Shown in pieces: positions 1 through 8,938 of a stretch of DNA of 64,000 nucleotides (its first letter is position 1; each line of letters starts with the position of its first letter). Below the pieces are notes generated by a model, which was not told the origin of the DNA, did not search any database, and worked only from the letters and a program-made list of their open reading frames with translations. This DNA comes from an uncultured Lachnospiraceae bacterium (lineage in GTDB: Bacteria; Bacillota; Clostridia; Lachnospirales; Lachnospiraceae), in contig CADAKQ010000001.1 of assembly GCA_902788555.1 (NCBI GenBank), positions 62,001-126,000 of the forward strand, given 5' to 3'. Both the position numbers and the translations under genes were made by a program.

Positions 1-747
1 GATAAATATAAGGTTTACGGAGAACTTCTCACAACCTATGGATACAATGTTTCTTACGGTGATAAAGAGCTTGTATGTGATAATTACTATACCGGTGAAA
101 AGATAACGATACCACTTAAAGAAGATAAAACAGCGATGGAAAATGCGAAGGATTATTTTGAAAAATATGGCAAGCTGAAACGGACATATGAAGCACTGAC
201 TGTATTAACAAAGGAATCCAAGCAGGAGCTTTCGTATTTGCTGTCCGTACAAAATTCTCTTGATATAGTCAATACGGAGAGTGATTTAAAACAGATAAAG
301 CAGGAATTGATTGAAAGCGGATATATAAAGGGTAAGGCGGATAAAAAGGGAGAAAAAAACACTTCAAAGGCAAAGCCGTTTCATTATATATCCTCAGACG
401 GATATGATATATATGTAGGAAAAAATAATTATCAAAATGATGAGCTGACATTTAAGCTTGCAGATGCGGGTGATATGTGGTTCCATGCAAAGCTTATATC
501 CGGCTCACATGTGATTGTGAAGACGAAGGGTAAAGAGGAGATACCTGACAGAACCTATGAGGAGGCGGCAAGGCTTGCAGCATATTATTCGTCGGGAAGA
601 GAAGGAAGCAAGGTGGAAGTGGATTATACGGAACGTAAAAATATAAAAAAACCACCAAAGGCAAATCCAGGCTATGTCATATATCACACCAATTACTCAA
701 TGACAATTGAGCCGGATATTCATGGGATAAAGGAAATCAATGATTAG
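1..747 (+). CDS. rqcH: RqcH/NFACT family ribosome quality control protein (3' part)
   Basis: Homolog of Rqc2/FbpA, which binds stalled 50S subunits carrying peptidyl-tRNA and directs C-terminal alanine tailing of the nascent chain. The window opens inside the gene: the frame is open from base 1 and 248 residues remain of a family usually about 570-590 long, so the NFACT-N and HhH parts lie upstream. Visible are the end of the middle region, with a charged helical stretch that is probably coiled coil (fragment residues about 45-105), and the C-terminal NFACT-R (DUF814) domain from about residue 118, recognised by FHYISSDGYDIYVGKN, DMWFHAK and GSHVIV. The Met at base 136 is internal, not a start. 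A promoter separates it from yicC, so it probably ends its own transcription unit. The family call is firm; the role is taken from characterised homologs. Confidence 0.9.
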   Translation, partial: DKYKVYGELLTTYGYNVSYGDKELVCDNYYTGEKITIPLKEDKTAMENAKDYFEKYGKLKRTYEALTVLTKESKQELSYLLSVQNSLDIVNTESDLKQIKQELIESGYIKGKADKKGEKNTSKAKPFHYISSDGYDIYVGKNNYQNDELTFKLADAGDMWFHAKLISGSHVIVKTKGKEEIPDRTYEEAARLAAYYSSGREGSKVEVDYTERKNIKKPPKANPGYVIYHTNYSMTIEPDIHGIKEIND

Positions 748-758
748 AGCGATTTTAG

Positions 759-787
759 TTGCTTTTTTCACACTGATATACTATAAT
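759..787 (+). promoter_or_regulatory. Sigma-A type promoter for the yicC operon
   Basis: TTGCTT (759-764), a 17-base spacer and a perfect TATAAT (782-787), sitting in the only real gap (88 bases) between rqcH and yicC. The predicted transcription start is near 794, about 40 bases before the yicC TTG start and upstream of its ribosome site. It probably drives the long housekeeping operon that follows. Prediction from consensus only. Confidence 0.65.
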
Positions 788-835
788 ATATTGGGTTCAG
801 TTGACGTTTAAGATAAGCAGGAAGGGTTAGATAAA

Positions 836-1714
836 TTGATAAAAAGCATGACAGGCTTCGGAAGAAGCGAGATAATAAGTGAAGATAGAAAGATAGTTGT
901 TGAGATAAAGGCTGTAAACCACAGATATTGTGATATGAATATCAAGCTTCCTAAGAGATTTAATCACTTTGAAGCAGATATCAGAAATCTTTTAAAAGAA
1001 AAGATACAAAGGGGAAAGGTAGATGTTTTTATAACCTATGAGGATTATACAAAATCCAATGTGTGCGTTAAATATAACAAAGAAATAGCTGCAGAATATA
1101 TAGGCTATTTAAAACAGATGGCAGAGGATTTTGAAATAGCGGCTGATATAAAGACTTCAAATATCGGAAGATTTCCGGAAATTTTCACATTAGAAGAGCA
1201 GTCGCAGGATGACGAAGAGGTATGGGAGACACTTAAAGAATCGATAGAAGAGGCCTGCGACAAGTTTGTGGAAGCAAGAATTGTCGAGGGTGAAAATCTC
1301 AAAAATGATTTACTTATAAAGCTTGATAATATGCTTAAGGCGGTTTCTTTTATAGAAGAAAAATCACCGGAGATTATTGTGGATTATAAAAAACGTCTTA
1401 TGGAAAAGATAGACGAGTTAAATGCCAATACTCAGATTGATGAATCAAGGATTGCACTTGAGGTTACCTTATACGCAGATAAGATATGTGTGGATGAAGA
1501 GATAGTAAGGCTGAAAAGTCATATAGAGAGCACTAAAAAAATTTTGACTGAGGGTGGCGCTGTAGGAAGAAAGCTTGATTTCATAGCTCAGGAGATGAAT
1601 AGAGAGGCCAATACAATACTTAGCAAATCAAATTCTCTCTTGATATCTGACAAAGGAATTGAGCTTAAGACAGAGATAGAAAAGGTAAGAGAGCAGATAC
1701 AAAATATAGAATAA
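836..1714 (+). CDS. yicC: YicC/YloC family endoribonuclease
   Basis: Member of the YicC/YloC family, shown in E. coli and B. subtilis to be an endoribonuclease acting on RNA. The 292-residue length is normal, with the family-typical N terminus IKSMTGFGR and the C-terminal DUF1732 part with EVTLYADK, DEEIVRL, GRKLDF and QEMNREANT. The start is TTG at 836, because the family begins two or three residues before SMTGFGR and an AAGGG ribosome site (822-826) is well spaced; the ATG at 848 would cut the conserved start. It is the first gene of the operon. In B. subtilis remA usually sits between this gene and gmk; here gmk follows after 19 bases and remA is absent. Confidence 0.93.
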   Translation: MIKSMTGFGRSEIISEDRKIVVEIKAVNHRYCDMNIKLPKRFNHFEADIRNLLKEKIQRGKVDVFITYEDYTKSNVCVKYNKEIAAEYIGYLKQMAEDFEIAADIKTSNIGRFPEIFTLEEQSQDDEEVWETLKESIEEACDKFVEARIVEGENLKNDLLIKLDNMLKAVSFIEEKSPEIIVDYKKRLMEKIDELNANTQIDESRIALEVTLYADKICVDEEIVRLKSHIESTKKILTEGGAVGRKLDFIAQEMNREANTILSKSNSLLISDKGIELKTEIEKVREQIQNIE

Positions 1715-1733
1715 ATAAAGAGCGGGTGATAAT

Positions 1734-2351
1734 ATGAATAAAGAAGGCTTTTTAATTGTTGTTTCGGGCTTTTCGGGTGCAGGAAAGGGTACTGTTGTAA
1801 AAAAGCTTGTTGAACAATACGGATACAGTCTCTCCATATCAGCAACAACGAGAGCTCCGCGAGAGGGTGAGGAAGATGGAAGAGAATACTATTTTAAAAC
1901 TGTTGCAGAGTTTCAGAATTTAATTGATTATAACGGATTTATAGAATGGGCACAGTATGTTGATAATTACTACGGAACACCGAGAAAATTCGTTGAACAG
2001 GAGATGAGAGAAGGCAGAGATGTTATTCTGGAAATCGAGGTTCAGGGAGCTATGAATGTAAAGAAACAATATCCTAATGCCTTACTTATATTTGTTACGG
2101 CACCTGATGCAAACAGTCTTAAGGAAAGACTGACAGACAGAGGAACCGAGAGCGAAGAGATAATAAATAAGAGAATGAAACGTGCGGCGCAGGAGTCGGA
2201 TGATATAGATGCATATGATTACATAGTAATAAATGATGAAATTGAGGAATGTGTAAAAACTATTCATTCAATTATAGTCAGTAATAAATGCCTTCGCGGC
2301 AATAATTTAGATTTTATCGAAACAATAAAGGGAGAGCTTAAGGCTCTATAG
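1734..2351 (+). CDS. gmk: Guanylate kinase
   Basis: Phosphorylates GMP to GDP with ATP, an essential purine salvage and (p)ppGpp-linked step in the cytoplasm. The 205 residues carry the P-loop SGFSGAGKGT near the N terminus, the GMP-binding stretch with SATTRAPREGEEDGREYYF and EWAQYVDNYYGTP, and the lid RMKRAAQE. Length and motif order match the family. The ribosome site is weak (GGGTGAT). It lies 19 bases after yicC and 14 before rpoZ, the usual Firmicute order. No oddities seen. Confidence 0.97.
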   Translation: MNKEGFLIVVSGFSGAGKGTVVKKLVEQYGYSLSISATTRAPREGEEDGREYYFKTVAEFQNLIDYNGFIEWAQYVDNYYGTPRKFVEQEMREGRDVILEIEVQGAMNVKKQYPNALLIFVTAPDANSLKERLTDRGTESEEIINKRMKRAAQESDDIDAYDYIVINDEIEECVKTIHSIIVSNKCLRGNNLDFIETIKGELKAL

Positions 2352-2365
2352 GAAGGAGAAAAAAT

Positions 2366-2599
2366 ATGTTACATCCATCATACACAGATTTAATGGCTGT
2401 TGTAAATAGTGACGTTGAAGAAGGAGAGCATCCGGTAGTACAAAGCAGGTATTCGATTGTTATGGCTGCATCCAAAAGAGCAAGACAGATTATAGCAGGA
2501 GATGAACCTCTTGTTAATGCTCTTGATAAGAAGCCTTTATCAATAGCTGTTGAAGAGTTATATAGCGGTAAGGTTAAGATTGTCGGAGATGATGAATAA
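2366..2599 (+). CDS. rpoZ: DNA-directed RNA polymerase omega subunit
   Basis: Small RNA polymerase subunit that helps fold and hold beta-prime and, in several bacteria, takes part in the (p)ppGpp response. The 77-residue protein contains the omega core SRYSIVMAASKRARQI, followed by AVEELYSGKVKIV. A strong ribosome site (GGAAGGAG) precedes the ATG. It sits directly after gmk as in most Firmicutes. The acidic DVEEGE loop before the core is variable in the family. A stem-loop follows the stop codon and may lower transcription into murE. Confidence 0.93.
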   Translation: MLHPSYTDLMAVVNSDVEEGEHPVVQSRYSIVMAASKRARQIIAGDEPLVNALDKKPLSIAVEELYSGKVKIVGDDE

Positions 2600-2600
2600 T

Positions 2601-2643
2601 AATTAAGGGGCTGTCGCACATATATATGTAGCAGCCCTTAATT
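2601..2643 (+). terminator. Stem-loop after rpoZ, partial terminator or attenuator
   Basis: AATTAAGGGGCTG (2601-2613) pairs with CAGCCCTTAATT (2632-2643), with one bulged G and an 18-base loop rich in TA. The 3' arm is followed by ATTACTTTTA, a weak U-tract, so leaky termination is more likely than a full stop. The murE ribosome site GGGAGG begins eight bases after the hairpin. No promoter was recognised between the hairpin and murE, which argues that some read-through occurs. Confidence 0.55.
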
Positions 2644-2661
2644 ACTTTTAGGGAGGTAAAT

Positions 2662-4167
2662 ATGAAGCTTATTGAATTGTTGGACGGACTTGACTTTGAG
2701 GTTATAAACGGAAATGTTGAAACAGATATAAAGGATATAAAAAACGATTCAAGAAATGTTTGTGAAGGGGATTTGTTTTTCTGTATATCGGGAGCAGTTT
2801 CGGATGGACATAAATATGCAGAGGATGTATTAAAAAAGGGAGCAGCGGCTCTTATAGTTGAAAAGGAAATAGACAAAAAGGAGCTTAAAAACCAAGCAGT
2901 TATAAAAGTAAAAAACAGCAGATATGCAATGGGGTATATAAGCTCAAAATTTTACGGAGAGCCTTCAAAGAAGCTTAAGGTGATTGGAATAACCGGAACA
3001 AAGGGAAAAACAACTACTACATACATGATTCGAGAGATGCTGGAGTCGTGCAAAAAAAAGACCGGTCTTATAGGAACGATAGAAATAATGGACGGAAAAA
3101 ATATAATACCGGCTAAAAATACGACACCGGAATCCATAGTATTACATAAAACACTGAAGGATATGGTTGACAATGGACTTGAGGCGGTTGTAATGGAGGT
3201 GTCTTCACAGGGGCTTATGCTTGACAGAGTGGCAGGAGTGGATTTTGATTATGGTATATTTACCAATCTGTCTAAGGATCATATCGGACCAAATGAGCAT
3301 AAAACCTTTGAAGAATATATGATGTGGAAGGCAAAGCTTTTCACTCTTTGCAAGACAGGCATCTTTAATGCCGATGATTCGTATATGAAGGATATGATAA
3401 AGGATGCGGATTGTGAGATAATAACTTACGGTATGAAAGAGGGAGCAGACTACAGAGCTCTGGATAAAAGACTTTATAACAAGGATGGTATGCTTGGAAT
3501 AGAATATAATTTGACCGGAAGAAATAATGCAGATATAATTGTAGATTTACCGGGAGAATTTTCGATACATAATTCACTTGCCGCTGTTGCGATAGCTGAT
3601 TTACTAAAGGTTCCTATGGAGGATATAAAAAAGATTTTAAGAAATATAAAGGTTCGGGGAAGAGTGGAAATGATTCCTATATCCGATGAATTTACAATCC
3701 TGATAGATTACGCACACAATGCGATGGCATTGGAAAGTCTGCTGACGGCACTCAGAGCATACTCGCCAAAGCGCCTGGTTACGCTTTTTGGATGCGGCGG
3801 TAATCGTTCTAAGGACAGGAGATATGAAATGGGAGAGGTATCCGGAAAGCTTTCGGATTTTACAATTATAACAAGTGATAATCCGAGAGATGAGGAACCG
3901 CTTGAAATTATAAAGGATATAAAAATCGGAATAAGTAAAACGGATGGCAGATATATAGAGATTCCTGATAGAAAGGAAGCAATCAGATATGCCATAATGA
4001 ATGCAAAAAACGGTGATGTAATCGTGCTTGCAGGAAAAGGACACGAGGATTATCAGGAGATAAAGGGTGTTAAGCATCATATGGATGAAAGAGATTTGAT
4101 AAAAGAAATATTGGAGGAAGAAGATGTCACAACTATATGCGGATATAATAATAGATATTTCGCATGA
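2662..4167 (+). CDS. murE: UDP-N-acetylmuramoyl-tripeptide synthetase (MurE)
   Basis: Cytoplasmic Mur ligase that adds the third amino acid to UDP-MurNAc-L-Ala-D-Glu in peptidoglycan synthesis. The 501 residues show the three Mur domains: an N-terminal UDP-binding part (NDSRNV, GDLFFC), the ATP site GITGTKGKTTTTYM near residue 112, and the C-terminal ligase part with DYAHNAMALESLL, GCGGNRSKDRR and DNPRDEEP near 408. DNPR is the known signature of meso-diaminopimelate enzymes, so that substrate is inferred. A strong GGGAGG site precedes the ATG. The gene occupies the place where coaBC sits in B. subtilis, between rpoZ and priA. Its 3' end overlaps priA by 44 bases. Confidence 0.93.
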   Translation: MKLIELLDGLDFEVINGNVETDIKDIKNDSRNVCEGDLFFCISGAVSDGHKYAEDVLKKGAAALIVEKEIDKKELKNQAVIKVKNSRYAMGYISSKFYGEPSKKLKVIGITGTKGKTTTTYMIREMLESCKKKTGLIGTIEIMDGKNIIPAKNTTPESIVLHKTLKDMVDNGLEAVVMEVSSQGLMLDRVAGVDFDYGIFTNLSKDHIGPNEHKTFEEYMMWKAKLFTLCKTGIFNADDSYMKDMIKDADCEIITYGMKEGADYRALDKRLYNKDGMLGIEYNLTGRNNADIIVDLPGEFSIHNSLAAVAIADLLKVPMEDIKKILRNIKVRGRVEMIPISDEFTILIDYAHNAMALESLLTALRAYSPKRLVTLFGCGGNRSKDRRYEMGEVSGKLSDFTIITSDNPRDEEPLEIIKDIKIGISKTDGRYIEIPDRKEAIRYAIMNAKNGDVIVLAGKGHEDYQEIKGVKHHMDERDLIKEILEEEDVTTICGYNNRYFA

Positions 4168-6133
4168 AGCCATAGATAAGACCTTTCAATACATTATACC
4201 TACTGAGCTTTCGGAAATGCTTTCTGTCGGAATGCAGGTAGAGGTACCCTTTGGGAGATATAACAAGCTTAGAAAAGGGTATATAATAAATATAACCGAT
4301 AAAGCTTCTTTTGAAATAGACAAAATGAAAAGAATATCAGGCATATCCGATAAAAGCATTATGATAGAGGGTAAGCTGATTAAGCTTGCCGCTTTTATAC
4401 ATGCAAACTATGGTTCTACCATGATAAATGCACTAAAAGTTGTAATGCCTGTAAAGGAAAAGATAAGAAAGACAGAACAAAGAAGCAGGGATGAGGAATT
4501 TGTTTTAAAGGGTGAACCGGTAAGTGCCTTAAATGAGGAACAGAAATCACTTGTTGAAGAGTTTATAAGGGATTATGAAGCCGAACAGTTTAAAACATAT
4601 CTTCTTTCAGGTATAACTGGAAGCGGAAAAACCGAGGTATATATAAGCTGTGTAAATGAAGTGATAAAAAAGGGAAGACAGGCTATAGTGCTTGTGCCGG
4701 AGATAGCACTTACCTATCAGAATGTTGCCCGTTTTAAACAGTACTTCGGAGAAAGAATTGCCGTGATAAATTCCAAACAGAGCAAAGGAGAAAAATATGA
4801 GGAATTTGAACGGGTAAGAAATTGCGAGGTTGATGTTGTCATAGGTCCGAGATCGGCGCTTTTTGCTCCGTTTCCTAATCTTGGAATAATAGTTATAGAC
4901 GAGGAGCACGATGCGGCATATAAAAGTGACCAGTCACCAAAATATCATGCGAGAGAGGTAGCCATAGAAAGAGCGAGGCTTGAAAATGCATCCGTAATTC
5001 TTGGCTCGGCAACTCCGTCGGTAGAAAGCTATTCCATGGCTAAGCTAGGAGCCTATAAACTATGGAAATTAAATAAAAGACCAAACGGAGCATGTCTGCC
5101 TGACATTTCAATAGTAGATATGAGGGAGGAGCTTCATCTTGGCAACAGAAGCATAATCAGTAAGGAATTAAATGACAAGATAGCAGCCTGTCTTGAAAAA
5201 AAAGAACAGGTAATGCTGTTTATCAATAGAAGAGGGTTTAACAGCTTCGTTTCATGCAGAGAATGTGGCGAGGTCATAAAATGCCCGAAATGTGATGTCT
5301 CGCTTTCATTACACAATAACGGGTTTATGATGTGTCATTATTGCGGTCACATAGAAAGAGTGCATAAGGAATGTCCTAAATGTAAATCAAAGCTTATCGG
5401 TGGCTTTGGAACAGGTACTCAGAAGGTTGAAGAGGAGATAAAAAAGCTTTTTCCAAATGTGAAAACCTTGAGAATGGATAAGGACACGACTATGAAAAAG
5501 GGAGCTCACAGCAGGATAATAAACCAGTTTGTCAATCACTCGGCGGACATACTAATCGGAACTCAAATGATAGTGAAGGGACATGATTTTTCAAATGTTA
5601 CACTTGTGGGAATAATACTTGCTGATATATCACTTTTTGCAAACGATTATCGTGCGGGAGAAAGAACCTTTGACCTGCTTACACAAGCAGCAGGAAGGTC
5701 CGGTAGAAGTGATAAAAGCGGCAGTGTGGTTATACAGACCTACCAACCCGGGCATTATGCCATAGCTACTGTAAAAAAACAAAGCTATGATGATTTTTTT
5801 GATATGGAGATGACGTACAGAAGTCTGCTTAAGTACCCGCCGGTCTATAATATGATGGTGATACTGTTATCCTCGGAGAATTACGAGACCTTATGCAGTG
5901 AGTCGGAGATGATTTATAAAAGGGTTAAGCAAAAAGCATCAGAGGATAAAAAGATAAGAGTGATAGGACCTGCGGATGCATCTATCGTTAAGATAAACGA
6001 TACCTACAGAAGAGTCATTTATATAAAATCAGAGGATATGAGGATGCTCAGGCTGATAAGAGAAGAATTTGATGATTATTCACAGGATAATATAAGCATT
6101 ATGTTTGATGTTAATCCGATAAATACATATTAA
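4124..6133 (+). CDS. priA: Primosomal protein N' (PriA helicase)
   Basis: 3'-to-5' superfamily 2 DNA helicase that reloads the replicative helicase at stalled forks. In the 669 residues the N-terminal DNA-binding part starts with YADIIIDISHE, typical of the family, then Walker A GITGSGKTEVY at about 163, the DEEHD box near 257, a zinc region of paired cysteines (CRECGE, CPKCD, CHYCG, CPKCK) at about 378-420, and the helicase motif TQAAGRSGR. The start at 4124 lies inside murE: GGAGG at 4113-4117 is well placed and the family N terminus begins there, so the 44-base overlap is real and suggests translational coupling. Confidence 0.96.
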   Translation: MSQLYADIIIDISHEAIDKTFQYIIPTELSEMLSVGMQVEVPFGRYNKLRKGYIINITDKASFEIDKMKRISGISDKSIMIEGKLIKLAAFIHANYGSTMINALKVVMPVKEKIRKTEQRSRDEEFVLKGEPVSALNEEQKSLVEEFIRDYEAEQFKTYLLSGITGSGKTEVYISCVNEVIKKGRQAIVLVPEIALTYQNVARFKQYFGERIAVINSKQSKGEKYEEFERVRNCEVDVVIGPRSALFAPFPNLGIIVIDEEHDAAYKSDQSPKYHAREVAIERARLENASVILGSATPSVESYSMAKLGAYKLWKLNKRPNGACLPDISIVDMREELHLGNRSIISKELNDKIAACLEKKEQVMLFINRRGFNSFVSCRECGEVIKCPKCDVSLSLHNNGFMMCHYCGHIERVHKECPKCKSKLIGGFGTGTQKVEEEIKKLFPNVKTLRMDKDTTMKKGAHSRIINQFVNHSADILIGTQMIVKGHDFSNVTLVGIILADISLFANDYRAGERTFDLLTQAAGRSGRSDKSGSVVIQTYQPGHYAIATVKKQSYDDFFDMEMTYRSLLKYPPVYNMMVILLSSENYETLCSESEMIYKRVKQKASEDKKIRVIGPADASIVKINDTYRRVIYIKSEDMRMLRLIREEFDDYSQDNISIMFDVNPINTY

Positions 6134-6155
6134 AAGTAGAAAAGAGGTAAATAAA

Positions 6156-6635
6156 ATGGCTATAAGAAACATTAGAATTGACGGCGATGACATACTTAGG
6201 AAAAAATGTAAGCCTGTTGAAAAAATGACAGACAGAATAAACACTCTAATTGATGATATGTTTGATACCATGTATGCTGCAAACGGTGTCGGACTTGCCG
6301 CCCCGCAGGTTGGAGTCCTTAAGAGAATAGTTGTTATAGATGTAATGGATGATAATCCTCTTTGTCTTATCAATCCATATATAGTTTCCTCTGACGGAGA
6401 GCAGGAGGGTGAGGAAGGCTGCCTCAGTCTTCCGGGACTGTCGGGAAATGTAAAAAGACCAAATCATGTGGTGTGCAAAGCGCTTGACAGAAATATGCAG
6501 GAGATAACCGTCGAGGGAGAAGAGTTATTGGCAAGAGCAATATGTCATGAGTTGGACCACCTTGACGGAATACTCTATAAAGACCTTGCAACGGACGGAC
6601 TTCACAGTATAGATGCTCCTGGTAATGAAGATTAG
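6156..6635 (+). CDS. def: Peptide deformylase
   Basis: Iron or zinc metalloenzyme that removes the formyl group from the N-terminal methionine of new proteins. All three signature motifs are present: GVGLAAPQVG (residues 44-53), EEGCLSLPG with metal ligand Cys89, and HELDH (131-135) with the two His ligands and catalytic Glu132. The 159-residue length is normal. It is followed after 11 bases by fmt, which adds the formyl group on initiator tRNA, so the operon encodes both ends of the formylation cycle. AAAAGAGG is the likely ribosome site. Confidence 0.97.
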   Translation: MAIRNIRIDGDDILRKKCKPVEKMTDRINTLIDDMFDTMYAANGVGLAAPQVGVLKRIVVIDVMDDNPLCLINPYIVSSDGEQEGEEGCLSLPGLSGNVKRPNHVVCKALDRNMQEITVEGEELLARAICHELDHLDGILYKDLATDGLHSIDAPGNED

Positions 6636-6646
6636 TGAGGTAAAAT

Positions 6647-7591
6647 ATGAAGATAGTTTATATGGGAACACCTGAATTTGCCGTATATCCCCTTAAAGCA
6701 ATAATTGAAGCGGGACATAAGGTTTCACTTGTCATAACACAACCGGATAAAGCCAAGGGCAGAAGTAAAAAGCTTGTGCCTACTCCTGTTAAGGAGACGG
6801 CCTTGGAATACGGAATAGAAGTATTTCAGCCCGAAAAAATAAAAGACGAAATATCTGTATTAAAAATTAAAAAAAATAAGCCGGATGCCATAGTTGTTGC
6901 GGCGTATGGTCAGATACTTCCGGAGGAAATACTGAATATTCCTCAGTATGGCTGTATAAATATACATGCCTCATTGCTTCCGAAATACAGGGGAGCAGCA
7001 CCTATAGAATGGGCGATAATTGACGGAGAAGAAAAAACGGGTGTAACCACCATGTATATGGAAAAAGGCCTTGATACCGGAGATATGATTGAAAAAAAAG
7101 AGGTTTTAATAGACCCGTCAGATACAGGACAAACTCTTCGTGATAAGCTTGCAAGGGAAGGTGCATTGCTCATTATATCAACTTTAAAAGCGCTTGAAGA
7201 AAAAACCGCAAAGAGAATTAAACAAAATGATGAAGAAAGCAGCTATGCGCATATGCTTACCAAAGAGCTTGGAAGACTTGATTTTAATCAGTCGGCAGTA
7301 AGGATAGAAAGAATGATAAGAGGTCTTATACCGTGGCCTTGCGCATATACTACCATAGACAAAAAAAGCGTAAAAATTCTAAAGGCAAGAGTTGCTGACT
7401 CTATAAACGAGGAATATAAAAACGGTAAGCCGGGAGAGATAATAGAGGTAACAAAAAAGAACTTTACCATAAAATGCAAGGAGGGTGCGATTACCGTTCT
7501 TTCACTTTTGCCGGAAGGAAAAAAGCCGATGGATGCAGCTTCATATTTGAATGGTAATAAAATAACAAAAGGCATGACTGCCGGAGAATAA
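6647..7591 (+). CDS. fmt: Methionyl-tRNA formyltransferase
   Basis: Transfers a formyl group from 10-formyl-tetrahydrofolate to Met-tRNA(fMet). The 314 residues begin with MKIVYMGTPEFAV, typical of the family, and carry the catalytic-domain stretch NIHASLLPKYRGAAPIEWAI with His107, then DTGDM and a C-terminal OB-like tRNA-binding domain from about residue 205 (including RGLIPWPCAYT). A TGAGGT ribosome site precedes the ATG. It lies between def and rsmB, with two bases to the next start, which is the classic def-fmt-rsmB order. Confidence 0.97.
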   Translation: MKIVYMGTPEFAVYPLKAIIEAGHKVSLVITQPDKAKGRSKKLVPTPVKETALEYGIEVFQPEKIKDEISVLKIKKNKPDAIVVAAYGQILPEEILNIPQYGCINIHASLLPKYRGAAPIEWAIIDGEEKTGVTTMYMEKGLDTGDMIEKKEVLIDPSDTGQTLRDKLAREGALLIISTLKALEEKTAKRIKQNDEESSYAHMLTKELGRLDFNQSAVRIERMIRGLIPWPCAYTTIDKKSVKILKARVADSINEEYKNGKPGEIIEVTKKNFTIKCKEGAITVLSLLPEGKKPMDAASYLNGNKITKGMTAGE

Positions 7592-7593
7592 TA

Positions 7594-8937
7594 ATGACGG
7601 ATACAAGAGATATCGTGCTGGATATTCTTATGGATATCGAGATAAATAATACATTTTCAAATCTTGCCTTAAATAAGGCACTTAAAAAAAACCAGTTCAT
7701 AGAAAAAAAAGAGAGAGCCTTTATCACAAGGCTCTCTGAAGGTGTTGTCGAAACAAGACTAAAATTGGATTATATTATAAATCAATTTTCAAAGACCGGG
7801 ATAAATAGATGCAAGCCTATGATAAGATGCATACTTCGTATGGGAGTATATCAGATTCTTTTTATGGACAGCGTGCCTGACAGTGCAGCATGTAATGAGT
7901 CAGTAAAGCTTGCAAAAAAACATAATTTCAGTACACTTTCCGGATTTGTAAATGGCGTTTTAAGGAGCATATCAAGAAAAAAGAATGATATAAAATATCC
8001 TTCACGTGAAACTGATATGGAGGAATATTTATCGGTAGAATATTCCATGCCTAAATATCTTATCAGGAAGATTAAGGAATTTTATCCCGATAAAAATATA
8101 GATATATTAAAAGGAACTTTTTATGAAAGACCTACGTCAATCAGGGTAAATGAGACACTTATAAAAAAAGATGAACTGAAAAAACAGCTTGAAGCAGAGG
8201 GGATAAATGCCTCTGACGGGAATTATGATGATAAAGCAATACTTATAAAAAATTATGATTTTATAAGAAAAATAAGCGGATATAAGAAGGGATATTTTAC
8301 AGTCCAGGATGAAAGCTCAATGTGTGCAATAAGAGATGCCTTTAATAATATAAATAAAATAGATGATGATTTTTTGGCTCTTGACGTATGTGCTGCACCG
8401 GGCGGAAAAACAACGGCTGCACTTGAATATATGGATGGCAGGGGCAGACTTTATTCCTTGGACATTTCGGAAGAAAAGCTTGAACTAATAGATGAAAATA
8501 CAGAAAGACTCGGATTTAATAATGTAAAAACTGCCTGTCACGATGCAACAGAAGGCTTTGAAAATTTAGAAAACTACTATACGGACGGGTTGGATAATGG
8601 TTTTGATTTAATCATAGCGGATGTGCCTTGTTCGGGACTTGGTATAATGGGAAGAAAAAATGACATAAAATACCATGTTACTGAGGAACAGCTTGAAAAT
8701 CTGGAACAGCTTCAAAAGGGTATCCTTGATAACGTTTGTAAATACATCAAAGATGGTGGCATATTGCTTTATAGTACATGTACCATCAATCCGAATGAAA
8801 ATGAAAAAACAGTAGACTTTTTTTTAGATAAGCATAAGGATTTTAAGCTGATAAAACAAAGGTTATTTTTACAGGGGATAGATAGCTGCGACGGTTTTTT
8901 TTATACGATAATGAAAAAAGAAAAACATGGAGAATGA
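7594..8937 (+). CDS. rsmB: 16S rRNA (cytosine-967 C5)-methyltransferase RsmB
   Basis: SAM-dependent methyltransferase that makes m5C967 in 16S rRNA. The N-terminal 140 residues form a NusB-like helical RNA-binding domain. The C-terminal Rossmann domain has the SAM loop DVCAAPGGKT (about 265), DVPCSGLG (about 342) and YSTCTINPNENE (about 394), which supply the two family cysteines. The 447-residue length is normal. The start lies two bases after the fmt stop and the 3' end reaches into the rlmN start region, consistent with coupled translation. The rRNA target is inferred from family membership and the def-fmt context. Confidence 0.95.
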   Translation: MTDTRDIVLDILMDIEINNTFSNLALNKALKKNQFIEKKERAFITRLSEGVVETRLKLDYIINQFSKTGINRCKPMIRCILRMGVYQILFMDSVPDSAACNESVKLAKKHNFSTLSGFVNGVLRSISRKKNDIKYPSRETDMEEYLSVEYSMPKYLIRKIKEFYPDKNIDILKGTFYERPTSIRVNETLIKKDELKKQLEAEGINASDGNYDDKAILIKNYDFIRKISGYKKGYFTVQDESSMCAIRDAFNNINKIDDDFLALDVCAAPGGKTTAALEYMDGRGRLYSLDISEEKLELIDENTERLGFNNVKTACHDATEGFENLENYYTDGLDNGFDLIIADVPCSGLGIMGRKNDIKYHVTEEQLENLEQLQKGILDNVCKYIKDGGILLYSTCTINPNENEKTVDFFLDKHKDFKLIKQRLFLQGIDSCDGFFYTIMKKEKHGE

Positions 8938-8938
8938 T

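Noticed and set aside
3637..4173. Reverse-strand frame of 178 codons within murE
   Set aside because: Antisense of a clear murE coding region; the predicted peptide has no recognisable domain or start signal.
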